From CBDCRK01 sp965220955 (GTDB lineage Bacteria > Desulfobacterota > Binatia > Bin18 > CBDCRK01), in NCBI GenBank assembly GCA_965220955.1, contig CBDCRK010000036.1:1-64000 (forward strand): a stretch of DNA of 64,000 nt. Direction: 5' to 3'. Positions 8,886 to 17,643 of this stretch are shown here, piece after piece (position 1 is the first letter of the stretch; each line of letters starts with the position of its first letter). The position numbers and the translations under genes were made by a program. Under the pieces are notes generated by a model. That model saw only the letters and a program-made list of their open reading frames with translations. It did not search any database and had not been told where the DNA came from.

Positions 8886-10751
8886 TTACTGGAACACGTA
8901 GTAGCCAACAATAAGCATGACCCCAATAAGAAAGGAGAGCGCATAGTGTCGAGTGTTGCCCGTCTGCCAGTAGCGCCATACCCGGCTGTTGACCATGACC
9001 GTCTCGGCCGTGCCGTTAACCATCCTGTCAATAATGCCAACATCAAAGAACTGCCAGAACCAGTTAGCTATAGCCACTGTGGGACGGACCACAACCAAGT
9101 CGTACAGCTCATCTACATAGTACTTATTGAGCAAGACTTGATAGAGTCCTCTGAGGCTCTTTCCTAGTTGCTCCGCCGTTCCCGGGCTACGCACATACAT
9201 ATAGTAGGCGAGGCCAATGCCGCCCAGAGCCGCCAGGGTGGGTAGGTAGCGAATGAGAAACGAGACATGAGCTTCGTGGGGCGCACCAAAAACCGGAGCC
9301 AAAAAGTGGGGCAGACTGATATAGCCGCCAAGGACGGATAGTACCGCAAGTATGACCAGCGGAATCGTCATAGAAGAAGGCGACTCGTGAATATGGTGTG
9401 CTACCTCAGACTCAGCCCGGCACTCTCCCCAAAAAGTGACAAACAGCAAGCGGAACATGTAAAATGCGGTCATGCCTGCACCGAGGGTGCCCATTAGCCA
9501 CAAAAATGACGAGCCGTGTGAGCTGGCAAAGGCATGCTCAAGAATTAAATCTTTGCTAAAGAACCCTGAGAGCAGAGGAACTCCGGCAATGGCCAAACAG
9601 GCAGCAAAAAACGTCCAGTAGGTGATGGGCATTCTGGTCCTGAGTCCACCCATCTTGCGAATGTCCTGTTCGTCACTCATGCCATGGATCACACTACCCG
9701 CGCCAAGAAAAAGAAGGGCTTTGAAGAAGGCATGGGTCATGAGATGAAAAATGCCTGCGGCATAAGCCCCAACTCCGACACCCAGGAACATGTACCCCAG
9801 CTGGCTGACGGTTGAATAGGCTAAAACCTTTTTGATGTCGTTTTGCACCAAGCCAATGGAAGCAGCAAAAACAGCAGTCACCGCTCCGACTACGGCAACC
9901 ACCGTCAACGCTGTGGGTGCCATGGCATAGAGGAAATGTAGACGAGCAATCATGTAGATCCCCGCCGTCACCATGGTCGCCGCGTGGATCAAAGCACTCA
10001 CCGGTGTTGGCCCGGCCATAGCGTCGGGCAGCCAAACGTAAAGAGGGATTTGGGCGGATTTACCTACGGCTCCGATAAAGAACAAGAGACAAATAATCGT
10101 GGCCGTGCCGGCAGAGAGAAGATGGACATTCGGTTGTATTTCGCTAAAAGCAAGGGTCCAGGTTCCTCCCTCTCCTAGACTCCAGAAGAGCAGAAAGATA
10201 CCCAGGAGAAACCCGGCATCACCAATGCGGTTGACAATAAACGCTTTCTTTCCCGCATAGGCTTTTTCGTTGTCTGTATACCAAAAACCAATAAGCAAAT
10301 AGGAGCAGAGCCCTACTCCTTCCCACCCAACAAAGAGAAGAAGAAGATTGTCTCCAAGAACCAGGAGGAGCATGGCTGCAGCAAAGAGGTTGAGGTAGGC
10401 AAAGTAGCGGCTCAGGTCCTGGTCATGAGCCATGTAGCCTACGGAGTAGAGGTGAATCAGAAACCCTACGCCGGTGACAATGAGAATCATGACCGCCGAA
10501 AGCGCATCAACCTGGAGGGCGAAGTCTACGGAAAAGGAGCCAGAGGTGATCCAGGTATAAACGTTATCAACGAGAACCCCTCCGTGAGGGAGTTGCCAGA
10601 AAGCCTGGCAAGACAAGAGAAAAGCAAGAAGGACTACACCCGGGGAGATTATATTAATCGTTCGTCTCGATACCTTTCTTCCCCAGAAGATGTTGAAGAT
10701 AAACCCCAAGAGAGGAAGGAAGACAATAAAACGGAGATAATTAGCTTCCAT
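8886..10751 (-). CDS. nuoL: NADH-quinone oxidoreductase subunit L
   Basis: 621 residues, the usual NuoL length. It is the distal proton-pumping subunit of complex I, with the long lateral helix and last transmembrane helix in the C-terminal 100 residues. Motifs include VGWEGVGLCSYLLIGFW, SAQIPLYVWLPDAMAGPTPV and DIKKVLAYSTVSQLGYMFL. It is followed by nuoM after two bases and preceded by a palindromic repeat that separates it from nuoK. Confidence 0.96.
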   Translation of the reverse strand: MEANYLRFIVFLPLLGFIFNIFWGRKVSRRTINIISPGVVLLAFLLSCQAFWQLPHGGVLVDNVYTWITSGSFSVDFALQVDALSAVMILIVTGVGFLIHLYSVGYMAHDQDLSRYFAYLNLFAAAMLLLVLGDNLLLLFVGWEGVGLCSYLLIGFWYTDNEKAYAGKKAFIVNRIGDAGFLLGIFLLFWSLGEGGTWTLAFSEIQPNVHLLSAGTATIICLLFFIGAVGKSAQIPLYVWLPDAMAGPTPVSALIHAATMVTAGIYMIARLHFLYAMAPTALTVVAVVGAVTAVFAASIGLVQNDIKKVLAYSTVSQLGYMFLGVGVGAYAAGIFHLMTHAFFKALLFLGAGSVIHGMSDEQDIRKMGGLRTRMPITYWTFFAACLAIAGVPLLSGFFSKDLILEHAFASSHGSSFLWLMGTLGAGMTAFYMFRLLFVTFWGECRAESEVAHHIHESPSSMTIPLVILAVLSVLGGYISLPHFLAPVFGAPHEAHVSFLIRYLPTLAALGGIGLAYYMYVRSPGTAEQLGKSLRGLYQVLLNKYYVDELYDLVVVRPTVAIANWFWQFFDVGIIDRMVNGTAETVMVNSRVWRYWQTGNTRHYALSFLIGVMLIVGYYVFQ

Positions 10752-10772
10752 GATCTACAGTGTATTTTAAAA

Positions 10773-10848
10773 CCCTCACCCCTACCCTCTCCCTGAAAGG
10801 GAGAGGGAGATTCCCTCTCCTCTCTGAGGAGAGGGCTAGGGTGAGGAG
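10773..10848. repeat. Palindromic intergenic repeat between nuoK and nuoL
   Basis: The outer arms read ccctcacccctaccctctcc and, inverted, gagggctagggtgagg, with a second inner inverted repeat (ccctgaaaggg). It fills almost the whole nuoL-nuoK gap. It belongs to a widespread class of ccctcaccc...gggtgaggg palindromes; a partial relative lies at 18450-18495. It could form a strong RNA hairpin and modulate downstream nuoLMN expression, but has no clear T-tract for termination. Confidence 0.75.
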
Positions 10849-10852
10849 CTGT

Positions 10853-11155
10853 TTACCACCTCATTAGGTTTAGCTCATCCACATTGGTTGTCTCGCGGCT
10901 GCGGAATATGGCTAGGATGATGGCCAGTCCGACCGCGGCCTCTGCTGCGGCTACCGTCATAACAAAGAAGACAATCACTTGTCCGTCCATAGAACCCAGG
11001 TGATGGGAGAGGGCGACAAAGGTCAGATTCACTGCATTGAGCATGAGCTCAATGGACATGAAGATGATAATGACATTGCGGCGAATCACCACTCCTGCCA
11101 CACCAATGGTAAAGAGGATGCCGCTTAGTATTAGATGATAGCTGATGGGGACCAC
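10853..11155 (-). CDS. nuoK: NADH-quinone oxidoreductase subunit K
   Basis: 100 residues from a GTG at 11155, exactly the usual NuoK length, with GGGAG about 8 bases upstream. A TTG at 11161 overlaps the nuoJ stop and is a less likely start. Three transmembrane helices carry the conserved membrane glutamates in FMSIELMLNAVNL and AAAEAAVGLAI that take part in proton transfer. It is coupled to nuoJ. Confidence 0.95.
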   Translation of the reverse strand: MVPISYHLILSGILFTIGVAGVVIRRNVIIIFMSIELMLNAVNLTFVALSHHLGSMDGQVIVFFVMTVAAAEAAVGLAIILAIFRSRETTNVDELNLMRW

Positions 11156-11157
11156 GC

Positions 11158-11661
11158 TCAAGTCTCCCTCTTGGCCATAACCACCGCTCCAATAATGGCA
11201 ATGAGCAAAAGAATGGAAGCAATCTCAAAAGGTAGCAAGAAATCAGTGAACAGCTTCTCTCCCAGGACGGCAACCGTACCAAAGCCTTCAGGCAGCTTCT
11301 CTTCACCCGCTATCCCAGCCGAAGTCGGCGATCTACGTATAAGTAAAAAGAGCTCCAAGACGAGCACTCCTCCTCCTAGCCAGGCAATCTGCCGCAGACC
11401 TCCTCTGCCTTTCTCATACGACTCCTCTTGCAGGTTAAGCAACATAATCACAAAGAGAAAGAGAACCATAATAGCGCCGGCATAGACCAGAATCTGCAGG
11501 AAAGCCACCAAATGGGCATCAAGGAAAAGGAAATAGACCGCCAGGAGAAACAGGGTCATGACCAGGGCCATGGCGCTATAGACCGGATTGGGATGGAGGA
11601 CGACTGCCATGGCAGTGACAATCATAGACAAAGCAAGAATAAGGAAAGTGAGGTAATCCAT
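11158..11661 (-). CDS. nuoJ: NADH-quinone oxidoreductase subunit J
   Basis: 167 residues from the ATG at 11661, which shares one base with the nuoH stop (TAATG). It is a five-helix membrane subunit of complex I. The block VYSAMALVMTLFLLAVYFLFL and the YAGAIMVLFLFVIMLL helix are characteristic. An earlier in-frame start would place an unlikely leader inside nuoH. It lies between nuoH and nuoK with no room for nuoI. Confidence 0.94.
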   Translation of the reverse strand: MDYLTFLILALSMIVTAMAVVLHPNPVYSAMALVMTLFLLAVYFLFLDAHLVAFLQILVYAGAIMVLFLFVIMLLNLQEESYEKGRGGLRQIAWLGGGVLVLELFLLIRRSPTSAGIAGEEKLPEGFGTVAVLGEKLFTDFLLPFEIASILLLIAIIGAVVMAKRET

Positions 11662-12746
11662 TACTGTACCAGCAAAATCACTAGGGCGGTGCCCATTACA
11701 TTGAGTAGCGCCAGGGGAAGCAAGCCCTTCCATCCTAGGGTCATCAGTTGGTCATAACGGAAGCGAGGCAGGGTCCAACGGATCAGAAACTGCAGCCAGC
11801 AAAAGAAAAGGACCTTAATAGTAAAGGAGCCGACCTGTAGGAGAGCCACTATCAAAGAAGGGAGCCCTATAGCCCCCCCCCAGGGAAAATGAAATCCATC
11901 CCGCATCAGGAACGGCACCTGCCACCCACCAAAGAAAAGGGTTACTACTAGCCCGGCCACAATCACAACCTCGACCAAATCCACCAGCATAAATACGGCC
12001 TGCTTAGCCCCGGAGTATTCGGTAAAATAGCCCATAATCAGCTCTGACTCCGCTTCCGGCAAATCAAAGGGTACTCGCTTGCTCTCAGCCACACCCGCAG
12101 CCATAAAAATAAAGAAGGCAATAGGCTGGTAGAAAATTCCCCAGGCCAACAAGTGATCCTGTTGCCTAGCGATCTCTTGAGGATCGAGGCTGCTATAAAT
12201 TAGGACTACGCCAATGAGGGAAAGGCCCATGGCAATTTCATATGAGATCATCTGCGCCGAGCCACGGATAGCACCTAGAAGCGACCACCGATTGTTTGAC
12301 GCCCATCCGGCCAGCACCACTCCATACACACCCAGGGAGACTGTTGCCAGAATATAAAGGATACCAACGTTTAACTCCGCGGCCTGCAGATTAATCGTCC
12401 GTTCGCCGATCACCAACACATCGCCAAAGGGGATGACAACAAACGCCACCAGTGCCGGCAGGAGGGCAATTATGGGAGCCAGGGTGTGCATAAAACGGTC
12501 AGCGCCGGCAGGAATGACGTCTTCTTTGGTAAACATCTTAAGCGGATCAGCCACCATAGAGTTTATTATGCCAAGATTAAACGGCAGGAGCCCACCAAAG
12601 ATGCTGGCCCGGTTAGCGCCGATTCGGTTCTGGATCAGGGCACTGCCTTTTCTGTCCACCCATCCGGCAAACAAGGCGCTCAAGTTCAGAACCATCAGAA
12701 AGACAAGGATGGTCTTGACCGCGGTAATGAGGACGTCAATCCACAT
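11661..12746 (-). CDS. nuoH: NADH-quinone oxidoreductase subunit H
   Basis: 361 residues. It is the membrane subunit that forms the quinone pocket with NuoB and NuoD. The conserved segments GSALIQNRIGANRA, KMFTKEDVIP, SYEIAMGLSLIGV, PFDLPEAESELIMGYFTEYSG and the C-terminal RWTLPRFRYDQLM are all present and intact. It is preceded by a palindromic repeat and nuoE. In canonical operons nuoF and nuoG sit at this junction and nuoI follows nuoH; none is present here. Confidence 0.97.
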   Translation of the reverse strand: MWIDVLITAVKTILVFLMVLNLSALFAGWVDRKGSALIQNRIGANRASIFGGLLPFNLGIINSMVADPLKMFTKEDVIPAGADRFMHTLAPIIALLPALVAFVVIPFGDVLVIGERTINLQAAELNVGILYILATVSLGVYGVVLAGWASNNRWSLLGAIRGSAQMISYEIAMGLSLIGVVLIYSSLDPQEIARQQDHLLAWGIFYQPIAFFIFMAAGVAESKRVPFDLPEAESELIMGYFTEYSGAKQAVFMLVDLVEVVIVAGLVVTLFFGGWQVPFLMRDGFHFPWGGAIGLPSLIVALLQVGSFTIKVLFFCWLQFLIRWTLPRFRYDQLMTLGWKGLLPLALLNVMGTALVILLVQ

Positions 12747-12757
12747 AGGTTATGTAT

Positions 12758-12818
12758 GTAGGGGCGAACCTGTGTGTTCGCCCTATTGCCCTGGGCAGAC
12801 ACGTAGGTCTGCCCCTAC
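12758..12818. repeat. Double-hairpin palindromic repeat between nuoE and nuoH
   Basis: The outer arms gtaggggc (12758-12765) and gcccctac (12811-12818) enclose two hairpins, one around ggggcgaac/gttcgccc and one with gggcagac/gtctgccc arms. This is a typical dispersed bacterial palindrome of the taggggcgaac class. It sits exactly where nuoF and nuoG are normally found. Confidence 0.8.
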
Positions 12819-12822
12819 TGTT

Positions 12823-13308
12823 TCACTCCTTGGCCAAACGGTCTATCAGCTCCACCACCTTTTCTGGGGTGAGGTTCTCATGGTAATCCTCGTTGACCTG
12901 TACTACGGGAGCCGTGCCACAGGAACCCAGACATTCCACCTCGCTTAAAGAAAACTGCTTATCCTCCGTGGTTTCCCCCAGACCGATATCCAGTCGTTTC
13001 TCCAGGCATGCAACAATCCTTTCCGCGCCTCTAAGTGTGCAAGAAAGGTTGGTACACACCTGTACATGATACTTTCCCATTGGCTCCTGGGGGAACATGG
13101 TATAGAAGGAGGCAACCGATGCCACATAGGCAGGTGAGAGCTCCAGCAGTTCTCCTATATATTCCATGACCTCAAGGCTCAGATAGCCAAATTCCTGCTG
13201 TGCCAGCCAGAAAGTGGGCAGAATGGCTGCCCGCTTGTGTTCCGGCGGGTAGTGAGTAAGGATTTCCTGAAATTGCTTATACGTTTCTTCGGAAAACTGG
13301 ACAGCCAT
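12823..13308 (-). CDS. nuoE: NADH-quinone oxidoreductase subunit E
   Basis: 161 residues from the ATG at 13308 with GGGTGAAG just upstream. It is a thioredoxin-fold [2Fe-2S] protein of the NADH-oxidising module (cluster N1a). The four cysteine ligands are visible as CTNLSC and CLGSC. In known complexes it binds NuoF, yet no nuoF lies nearby, so its partner must be coded elsewhere or missing. The start is 7 bp downstream of the nuoD stop. Confidence 0.95.
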   Translation of the reverse strand: MAVQFSEETYKQFQEILTHYPPEHKRAAILPTFWLAQQEFGYLSLEVMEYIGELLELSPAYVASVASFYTMFPQEPMGKYHVQVCTNLSCTLRGAERIVACLEKRLDIGLGETTEDKQFSLSEVECLGSCGTAPVVQVNEDYHENLTPEKVVELIDRLAKE

Positions 13309-13315
13309 CTTCACC

Positions 13316-14527
13316 CTACCGGTCGCACTCTCCACCGATCATGTTAATCATGCCAAAGGTGGTAATGATGTCCGCCAACATATAGCCCTTAAGCATATGC
13401 CCGAGCGCGCCCATGCCCAGAAAACAGGGAGGCCTTATGCGTACGCGATAAGGCCTCCCACTGCCATCGCTGACAACATAGAAGCCCAGCTCACCATTAG
13501 CCCCCTCGACCGCGGAGTAAACCTCTCCGGGAGGCACCTTGATTCCCTCGATAACAAGCTTGAAGTGATTCATGAGCCCTTCAATGTTGCCATACACATC
13601 TTTTTTTTCGGGTAGGACAATACGGGGGTCGCTAATCTTAATGGGACCCGCCGGTATACGCTCAAGCGCCTGATCGACAATATGCATGCTTTGTTTGATC
13701 TCTTGAAAGCGGACAGTAAAACGGTCATAGTTGTCGCCCTGAGTACCCAGGGGCACTTCGAAGTCAAATTGGTCATAGATGAGATAGGGGGTGGCCTTGC
13801 GCACGTCATAGTATACGCCTGTGGCCCGCAGAAGAGGACCGGTAAGGCCGTAAGAGATGGCATCTTCCTGCGAGATCACCCCTACCCCGGACATGCGCTC
13901 AATAAAGATACGATTTTTTGACAGCAGGCTGTCGCAGTCTGCCAGGATCTGCTCAAGATCATGGAATGCTGTCCTCACCCTATCGGCAAATCCCTGCGGC
14001 AGATCCTGAGTTACCCCCCCTACTCGCGTATAGCTCACGGTCAGGCGGGCACCGGTGACTGCTTCTACCAAGTCATACAGGGTTTCCCGTGCCTCTAGCA
14101 TGTAGAAGCCAACAGAGAGTGCCCCTACCTCCATTGAGGCCATACCTACACAGGTGAGATGGTCGGTAATGCGGGAGATCTCGCTCATAATTACCCGGAT
14201 ATACTGGCATCGCTCCGGTACTTCGATGTCAAGGAGCTTTTCCACCGCCAGAGCATAGGCCACATTATTGATTAGAGGGGAAGCATAGTTAAGCCGGTCT
14301 GTATAAGGGATCGCTTGGGTCCACGTCCCCTGCTCACACATCTTCTCAAAGCCCCGATGCAGATACCCGACCTCGGTATCACAGTCGATAATCCGCTCCC
14401 CGTCCAAACGCAAGTTGAATTTAATGGTCCCGTGCGTGGCCGGATGCGAGGGTCCCATCTGCATGGTCATGATCTCTGCAGTCGGGTCTACCGCTTCCCG
14501 GACAACACTTTGCTCTGCCTGTGCCAT
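13316..14527 (-). CDS. nuoD: NADH-quinone oxidoreductase subunit D
   Basis: 403 residues, the 49-kDa type quinone-site subunit of the connecting arm. It shows MGPSHPATHGTIKF with the conserved histidines of the quinone pocket, VGYLHRGFEK, ERMSGVGVI and a complete C-terminus ending GMINMIGGECDR. It is 13 bp downstream of nuoC. NuoC and NuoD are separate genes here, not fused as in Escherichia coli. Confidence 0.97.
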   Translation of the reverse strand: MAQAEQSVVREAVDPTAEIMTMQMGPSHPATHGTIKFNLRLDGERIIDCDTEVGYLHRGFEKMCEQGTWTQAIPYTDRLNYASPLINNVAYALAVEKLLDIEVPERCQYIRVIMSEISRITDHLTCVGMASMEVGALSVGFYMLEARETLYDLVEAVTGARLTVSYTRVGGVTQDLPQGFADRVRTAFHDLEQILADCDSLLSKNRIFIERMSGVGVISQEDAISYGLTGPLLRATGVYYDVRKATPYLIYDQFDFEVPLGTQGDNYDRFTVRFQEIKQSMHIVDQALERIPAGPIKISDPRIVLPEKKDVYGNIEGLMNHFKLVIEGIKVPPGEVYSAVEGANGELGFYVVSDGSGRPYRVRIRPPCFLGMGALGHMLKGYMLADIITTFGMINMIGGECDR

Positions 14528-14540
14528 GGTGTTCCCCTTT

Positions 14541-15053
14541 TCATCTCCTCTTTAGCCAGGGCGTCTCAACCGGGTCCCTCTCTTCTGTCAGCGGCTGTCT
14601 TTTATCTACCGGATAGTCCTTGCGCAGAGGGTGACCCTGGAACTCTTCGTACATAAGGATACGCCTTAAGTCGGAATGCCCGTTAAATCTAATGCCAAAC
14701 ATATCCCAGACTTCCCTTTCCAGCCAGTTGGCTGACTTCCACAACCCCTCAACCGAGGCAACCCAGGGGTCTTCCTCTGGCACCCGGATCTTTACTCGCA
14801 GACGATGACGGTGGCGAGAAGCATAGAGATGATAGACTACTTCAAACCGGGGTTCCCTGCCCAGGTAGTCCACTGCAGTGACATCCATAAGGAAGTTGAA
14901 TGACAACTCGGGAGAATCTTGCAGCTGGCGGAAAACTTCTAAGGCGTCTTCTCGGGAGACAATGATGGTCTCATCCCCGTGCTGTGTATGGCTTTCCAGG
15001 ACTTTTCCGGGCAGTATTGTCTCTACCTTGGCAATAATCTCACTTTCAGCCAT
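14541..15053 (-). CDS. nuoC: NADH-quinone oxidoreductase subunit C
   Basis: 170 residues, the 30-kDa subunit of the connecting arm. Diagnostic segments are FNFLMDVTAVDYLGREPRFE, the PSVEGLWKSANWLERE-like block with its DMFGIRFNGH continuation, and HPLRKDYPV near the end. Only 42 bp separate it from nuoA, so the usual nuoB is absent from its standard place. Confidence 0.95.
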   Translation of the reverse strand: MAESEIIAKVETILPGKVLESHTQHGDETIIVSREDALEVFRQLQDSPELSFNFLMDVTAVDYLGREPRFEVVYHLYASRHRHRLRVKIRVPEEDPWVASVEGLWKSANWLEREVWDMFGIRFNGHSDLRRILMYEEFQGHPLRKDYPVDKRQPLTEERDPVETPWLKRR

Positions 15054-15095
15054 TCTTTCTCACCAGGTATCCGACCACTCGCCATTCACCACGCT

Positions 15096-15446
15096 TCAAT
15101 CCCACTCCAAAGCCCCTCTCTTCCACACATACACCAGGCCAATAGTCAGTATCAGGACAAAGAACAGCATTTCCACAAAGCCGAAGAGCCCAAGCTCACG
15201 GAAAAGCACTGCCCAGGGATAAAGAAAGACCACCTCAACATCAAAGACAATAAAGAGAATGGCCACTAGATAGAATTTTACCGAAAAACGTGCCTGGGCG
15301 GTGCTAGGCGGGTTGCCGCACTCAAAGGCCTGGTCTTTTACTGTACTGCGGTTTTTAGGGCCGAGGATGGTGCTGGCAAACACCATCACGGAGACCACAA
15401 TACCAGCAACAATTAGCGAAATGAGTACCGGAAGATATTGCTCCAT
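15096..15446 (-). CDS. nuoA: NADH-quinone oxidoreductase subunit A
   Basis: 116 residues with three transmembrane helices. The loop with AFECGNPPSTAQARFSVKFY and the FDVEVVFLYPWA helix are family hallmarks. It is the first gene of the nuo operon. The 126-bp gap to the divergent amgK should hold the promoters for both directions, though no clear sigma-70 hexamers stand out. Confidence 0.96.
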   Translation of the reverse strand: MEQYLPVLISLIVAGIVVSVMVFASTILGPKNRSTVKDQAFECGNPPSTAQARFSVKFYLVAILFIVFDVEVVFLYPWAVLFRELGLFGFVEMLFFVLILTIGLVYVWKRGALEWD

Positions 15447-15572
15447 AAGGCGCGCTAAGCCGCGTCCTTTATGCCAGAAAGGCTTGAGAAGTCAAGGGAA
15501 GGGCTTTGACACAGGTAGGGCTCTTTGCTACTGCGCTATTGCAATCTCTAGAAGGAAACCGTGTAGAGGGGA

Positions 15573-16643
15573 ATGGAAAAGGATTTGCAAGAGGCGGTTA
15601 AGGCGGCAGTCAAACAGGTCTGGGGAGAAGCAACCCAGGTCAGCTCCGTCTCTCCCCTTGCCGGAGATGCCTCCACCCGTCGCTATTTTCGCCTTCGGTT
15701 AGAAGGAGGGGGGCCATCCTCTACCGTTGTCATGGTGATGGCGGGAAACACCTTGCCGCTCTCTTCGGAAGAACTAGCCGTCTTCTCCAAACCCTTAAAA
15801 GAACTTCCTTACCTCAATCTTTACCGTTTTCTGCGCCCGCTTGGGGTCCGCGTCCCTGATCTGTATTATGACGGCTCCGCGCAAAACTTCCTTTTGCTTG
15901 AAGACATAGGTGACTCCGCCCTGCGCGAGGTCGCCGGCACTGCTTCTATGCCAGAGGTTGAACGGCTCTACCATTTGGCCATTGACCAACTTCTGTTGAT
16001 CCAGCTGGATGGGACCCGCCAGCGCAACGAGTCCTGCCTGGCTTTTCAGCAGCGGTTTGACTACCGTCTTTTTAACTGGGAGTTTGAACATTTCATCGAA
16101 TTCGGCCTGGAAAAGCGGCAAGACCGCTCTCTCCATCCTACTGAAGGGGAAGAGCTGAGAGAAATCTTTGACAAGATCTCCCGCCGCCTTGACCAGCAAC
16201 CGGCCTATCTGAATCACCGGGACTATCACAGCTGGAATCTGTTTATGCACCAGGGCGAGATTCGGGTGATTGATTTTCAGGATGCCCTTCTGGCCCCGGC
16301 TCCCTACGACCTAGCAACCCTCCTCAACGACCGTGACACCCCTGAGGTTATTGCTCCGTTGCTAGAAAAGTCCTTGGTAGAATACTACCGCGCCCAGTGG
16401 GAAGCGCAGGGCGGAGGTCATCTCGACCCTGGTGTGCTGTGGGAGGTCTACAACCTTGCCCTCCTACAGAAGGCTCACAAAGTGGTGGGTCGTTTCTATT
16501 ACCTCGAACTAGAAAAAGGTAAGCAGGGCTATCTCCGCTATATTCCTCCCACCCTGGCTACGATTAGGCGGGTTCTTGCACGCCTCCCTGAGTATGCCCG
16601 ACTCCAAGAGATCCTTACCCGCTATTTCCCCGAGGTTGCTTAA
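15573..16643 (+). CDS. amgK: Anomeric MurNAc/GlcNAc kinase (AmgK-like phosphotransferase)
   Basis: 356 residues with an APH-type kinase fold. The catalytic loop LNHRDYHSWNLFMHQGEIRVIDFQDA supplies the Asp-Asn pair and the DFQD metal site (first part near residue 212). The family phosphorylates N-acetylmuramic acid at C1 in peptidoglycan recycling. GGGG lies just before the ATG. A nucleotidyltransferase gene follows after 14 bp, the usual partner order, which supports the assignment over a generic aminoglycoside phosphotransferase. Confidence 0.85.
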   Translation: MEKDLQEAVKAAVKQVWGEATQVSSVSPLAGDASTRRYFRLRLEGGGPSSTVVMVMAGNTLPLSSEELAVFSKPLKELPYLNLYRFLRPLGVRVPDLYYDGSAQNFLLLEDIGDSALREVAGTASMPEVERLYHLAIDQLLLIQLDGTRQRNESCLAFQQRFDYRLFNWEFEHFIEFGLEKRQDRSLHPTEGEELREIFDKISRRLDQQPAYLNHRDYHSWNLFMHQGEIRVIDFQDALLAPAPYDLATLLNDRDTPEVIAPLLEKSLVEYYRAQWEAQGGGHLDPGVLWEVYNLALLQKAHKVVGRFYYLELEKGKQGYLRYIPPTLATIRRVLARLPEYARLQEILTRYFPEVA

Positions 16644-16657
16644 GCTCGTTGGTAACC

Positions 16658-17392
16658 ATGCGTGCCATGATTCTTGCCGCCGGTCTGGGTACACGGCTGC
16701 GGCCTCTAACCCATTCTATTCCTAAGGCTCTGGTGTCGGTAATGGGTAGACCTCTCATCGCATACCCCTTGCTCTTCCTCAAATCTCAGGGAATCAAGGA
16801 GGTGGTGATCAACCTCCACCACCTGGGAGAAAAAATTAGAGAAACTTTAGGAAATGGCAGCTCCTATGGGATGAGGATCTTCTACTCGCCTGAGGATCCT
16901 TTGCTGGACACCGGGGGCGGGATCAAGCAGGCACAATCCCTGCTTGAGGGCGAAACGTTCCTAGTGCTCAACTGTGACACCATCATTGACTTGAGCTTGG
17001 ACGCTGTCCTTGATTTTCACCGTCGCAGCCAAGCCACCGCTACCATGGTTTTGCGGCAGGACCCTAATGCGACCTGCTACGGGGTCATTGAAACGGACCA
17101 ACACCACCGCATTCGCCGCTTTCTGGGTACTCCCGCGGAAGTGTCGTATGCACTACAACCCTGGATGTTTACCGGCCTGCATATCATGGAGCCCAGGGTC
17201 TTCTCCTTCATGCCGGCTACTCGCCCGTTCAGCAGCACGCGTGAGACCTATCCGCAAATGCTGCTTGCCGGTGAGCCTCTCTTTGGCTTTGCTCATAGCG
17301 GTTCCTGGCTGGTGGTGGATAGTGCGGAAGGATTGGCCCAGGCCGAGGAGAAGATCCACAAAGGAGCAATACGGCTGTCTTATCTCAGGTAA
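16658..17392 (+). CDS. murU: Nucleotidyltransferase, MurU-like (MurNAc-1-P uridylyltransferase)
   Basis: 244 residues from the ATG at 16658; a TTG nine bases earlier is in frame. The nucleotide-binding signature MILAAGLGTRLRPLTHSIPKAL is at the N-terminus, with VLNCDTIIDL later as the metal-binding Asp strand. Mannose-1-phosphate guanylyltransferases share this fold, but coupling to an AmgK-like kinase points to UDP-MurNAc formation in the MurA-bypass recycling route. About 250 bp with nothing recognisable follow it. Confidence 0.8.
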   Translation: MRAMILAAGLGTRLRPLTHSIPKALVSVMGRPLIAYPLLFLKSQGIKEVVINLHHLGEKIRETLGNGSSYGMRIFYSPEDPLLDTGGGIKQAQSLLEGETFLVLNCDTIIDLSLDAVLDFHRRSQATATMVLRQDPNATCYGVIETDQHHRIRRFLGTPAEVSYALQPWMFTGLHIMEPRVFSFMPATRPFSSTRETYPQMLLAGEPLFGFAHSGSWLVVDSAEGLAQAEEKIHKGAIRLSYLR

Positions 17393-17643
17393 AGAAGAAG
17401 TTATGAGAAAGGTCTTTCTTCAGGTGCCCATTATTCGGGCTTTGTGGATTCTTAGGGCACGGTATTGATGCTGAGGGCGGCAATCAAGGCACAATCGAGG
17501 TCAGCAGTGGACCAAGCCGTTCCAGCCAGCGTCTCAGCAACGCTCTGGAAAGCGTCACAAGTTTGGTGGTACGGATTTTAGACGGGACAGAGAGACCGGT
17601 CAGGGAAAACTCAGGGTGGGTTGGTCATGCTATGATCTCACTT

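Noticed and set aside
12758..12818. Palindrome as a transcription terminator inside nuo
   Set aside because: It lacks a T-tract and resembles a dispersed repeat; termination there would silence nuoH-N.
17393..17643. Small open frames between murU and the amidotransferase
   Set aside because: They have no ribosome-binding site and no family pattern; the stretch is best left as intergenic.
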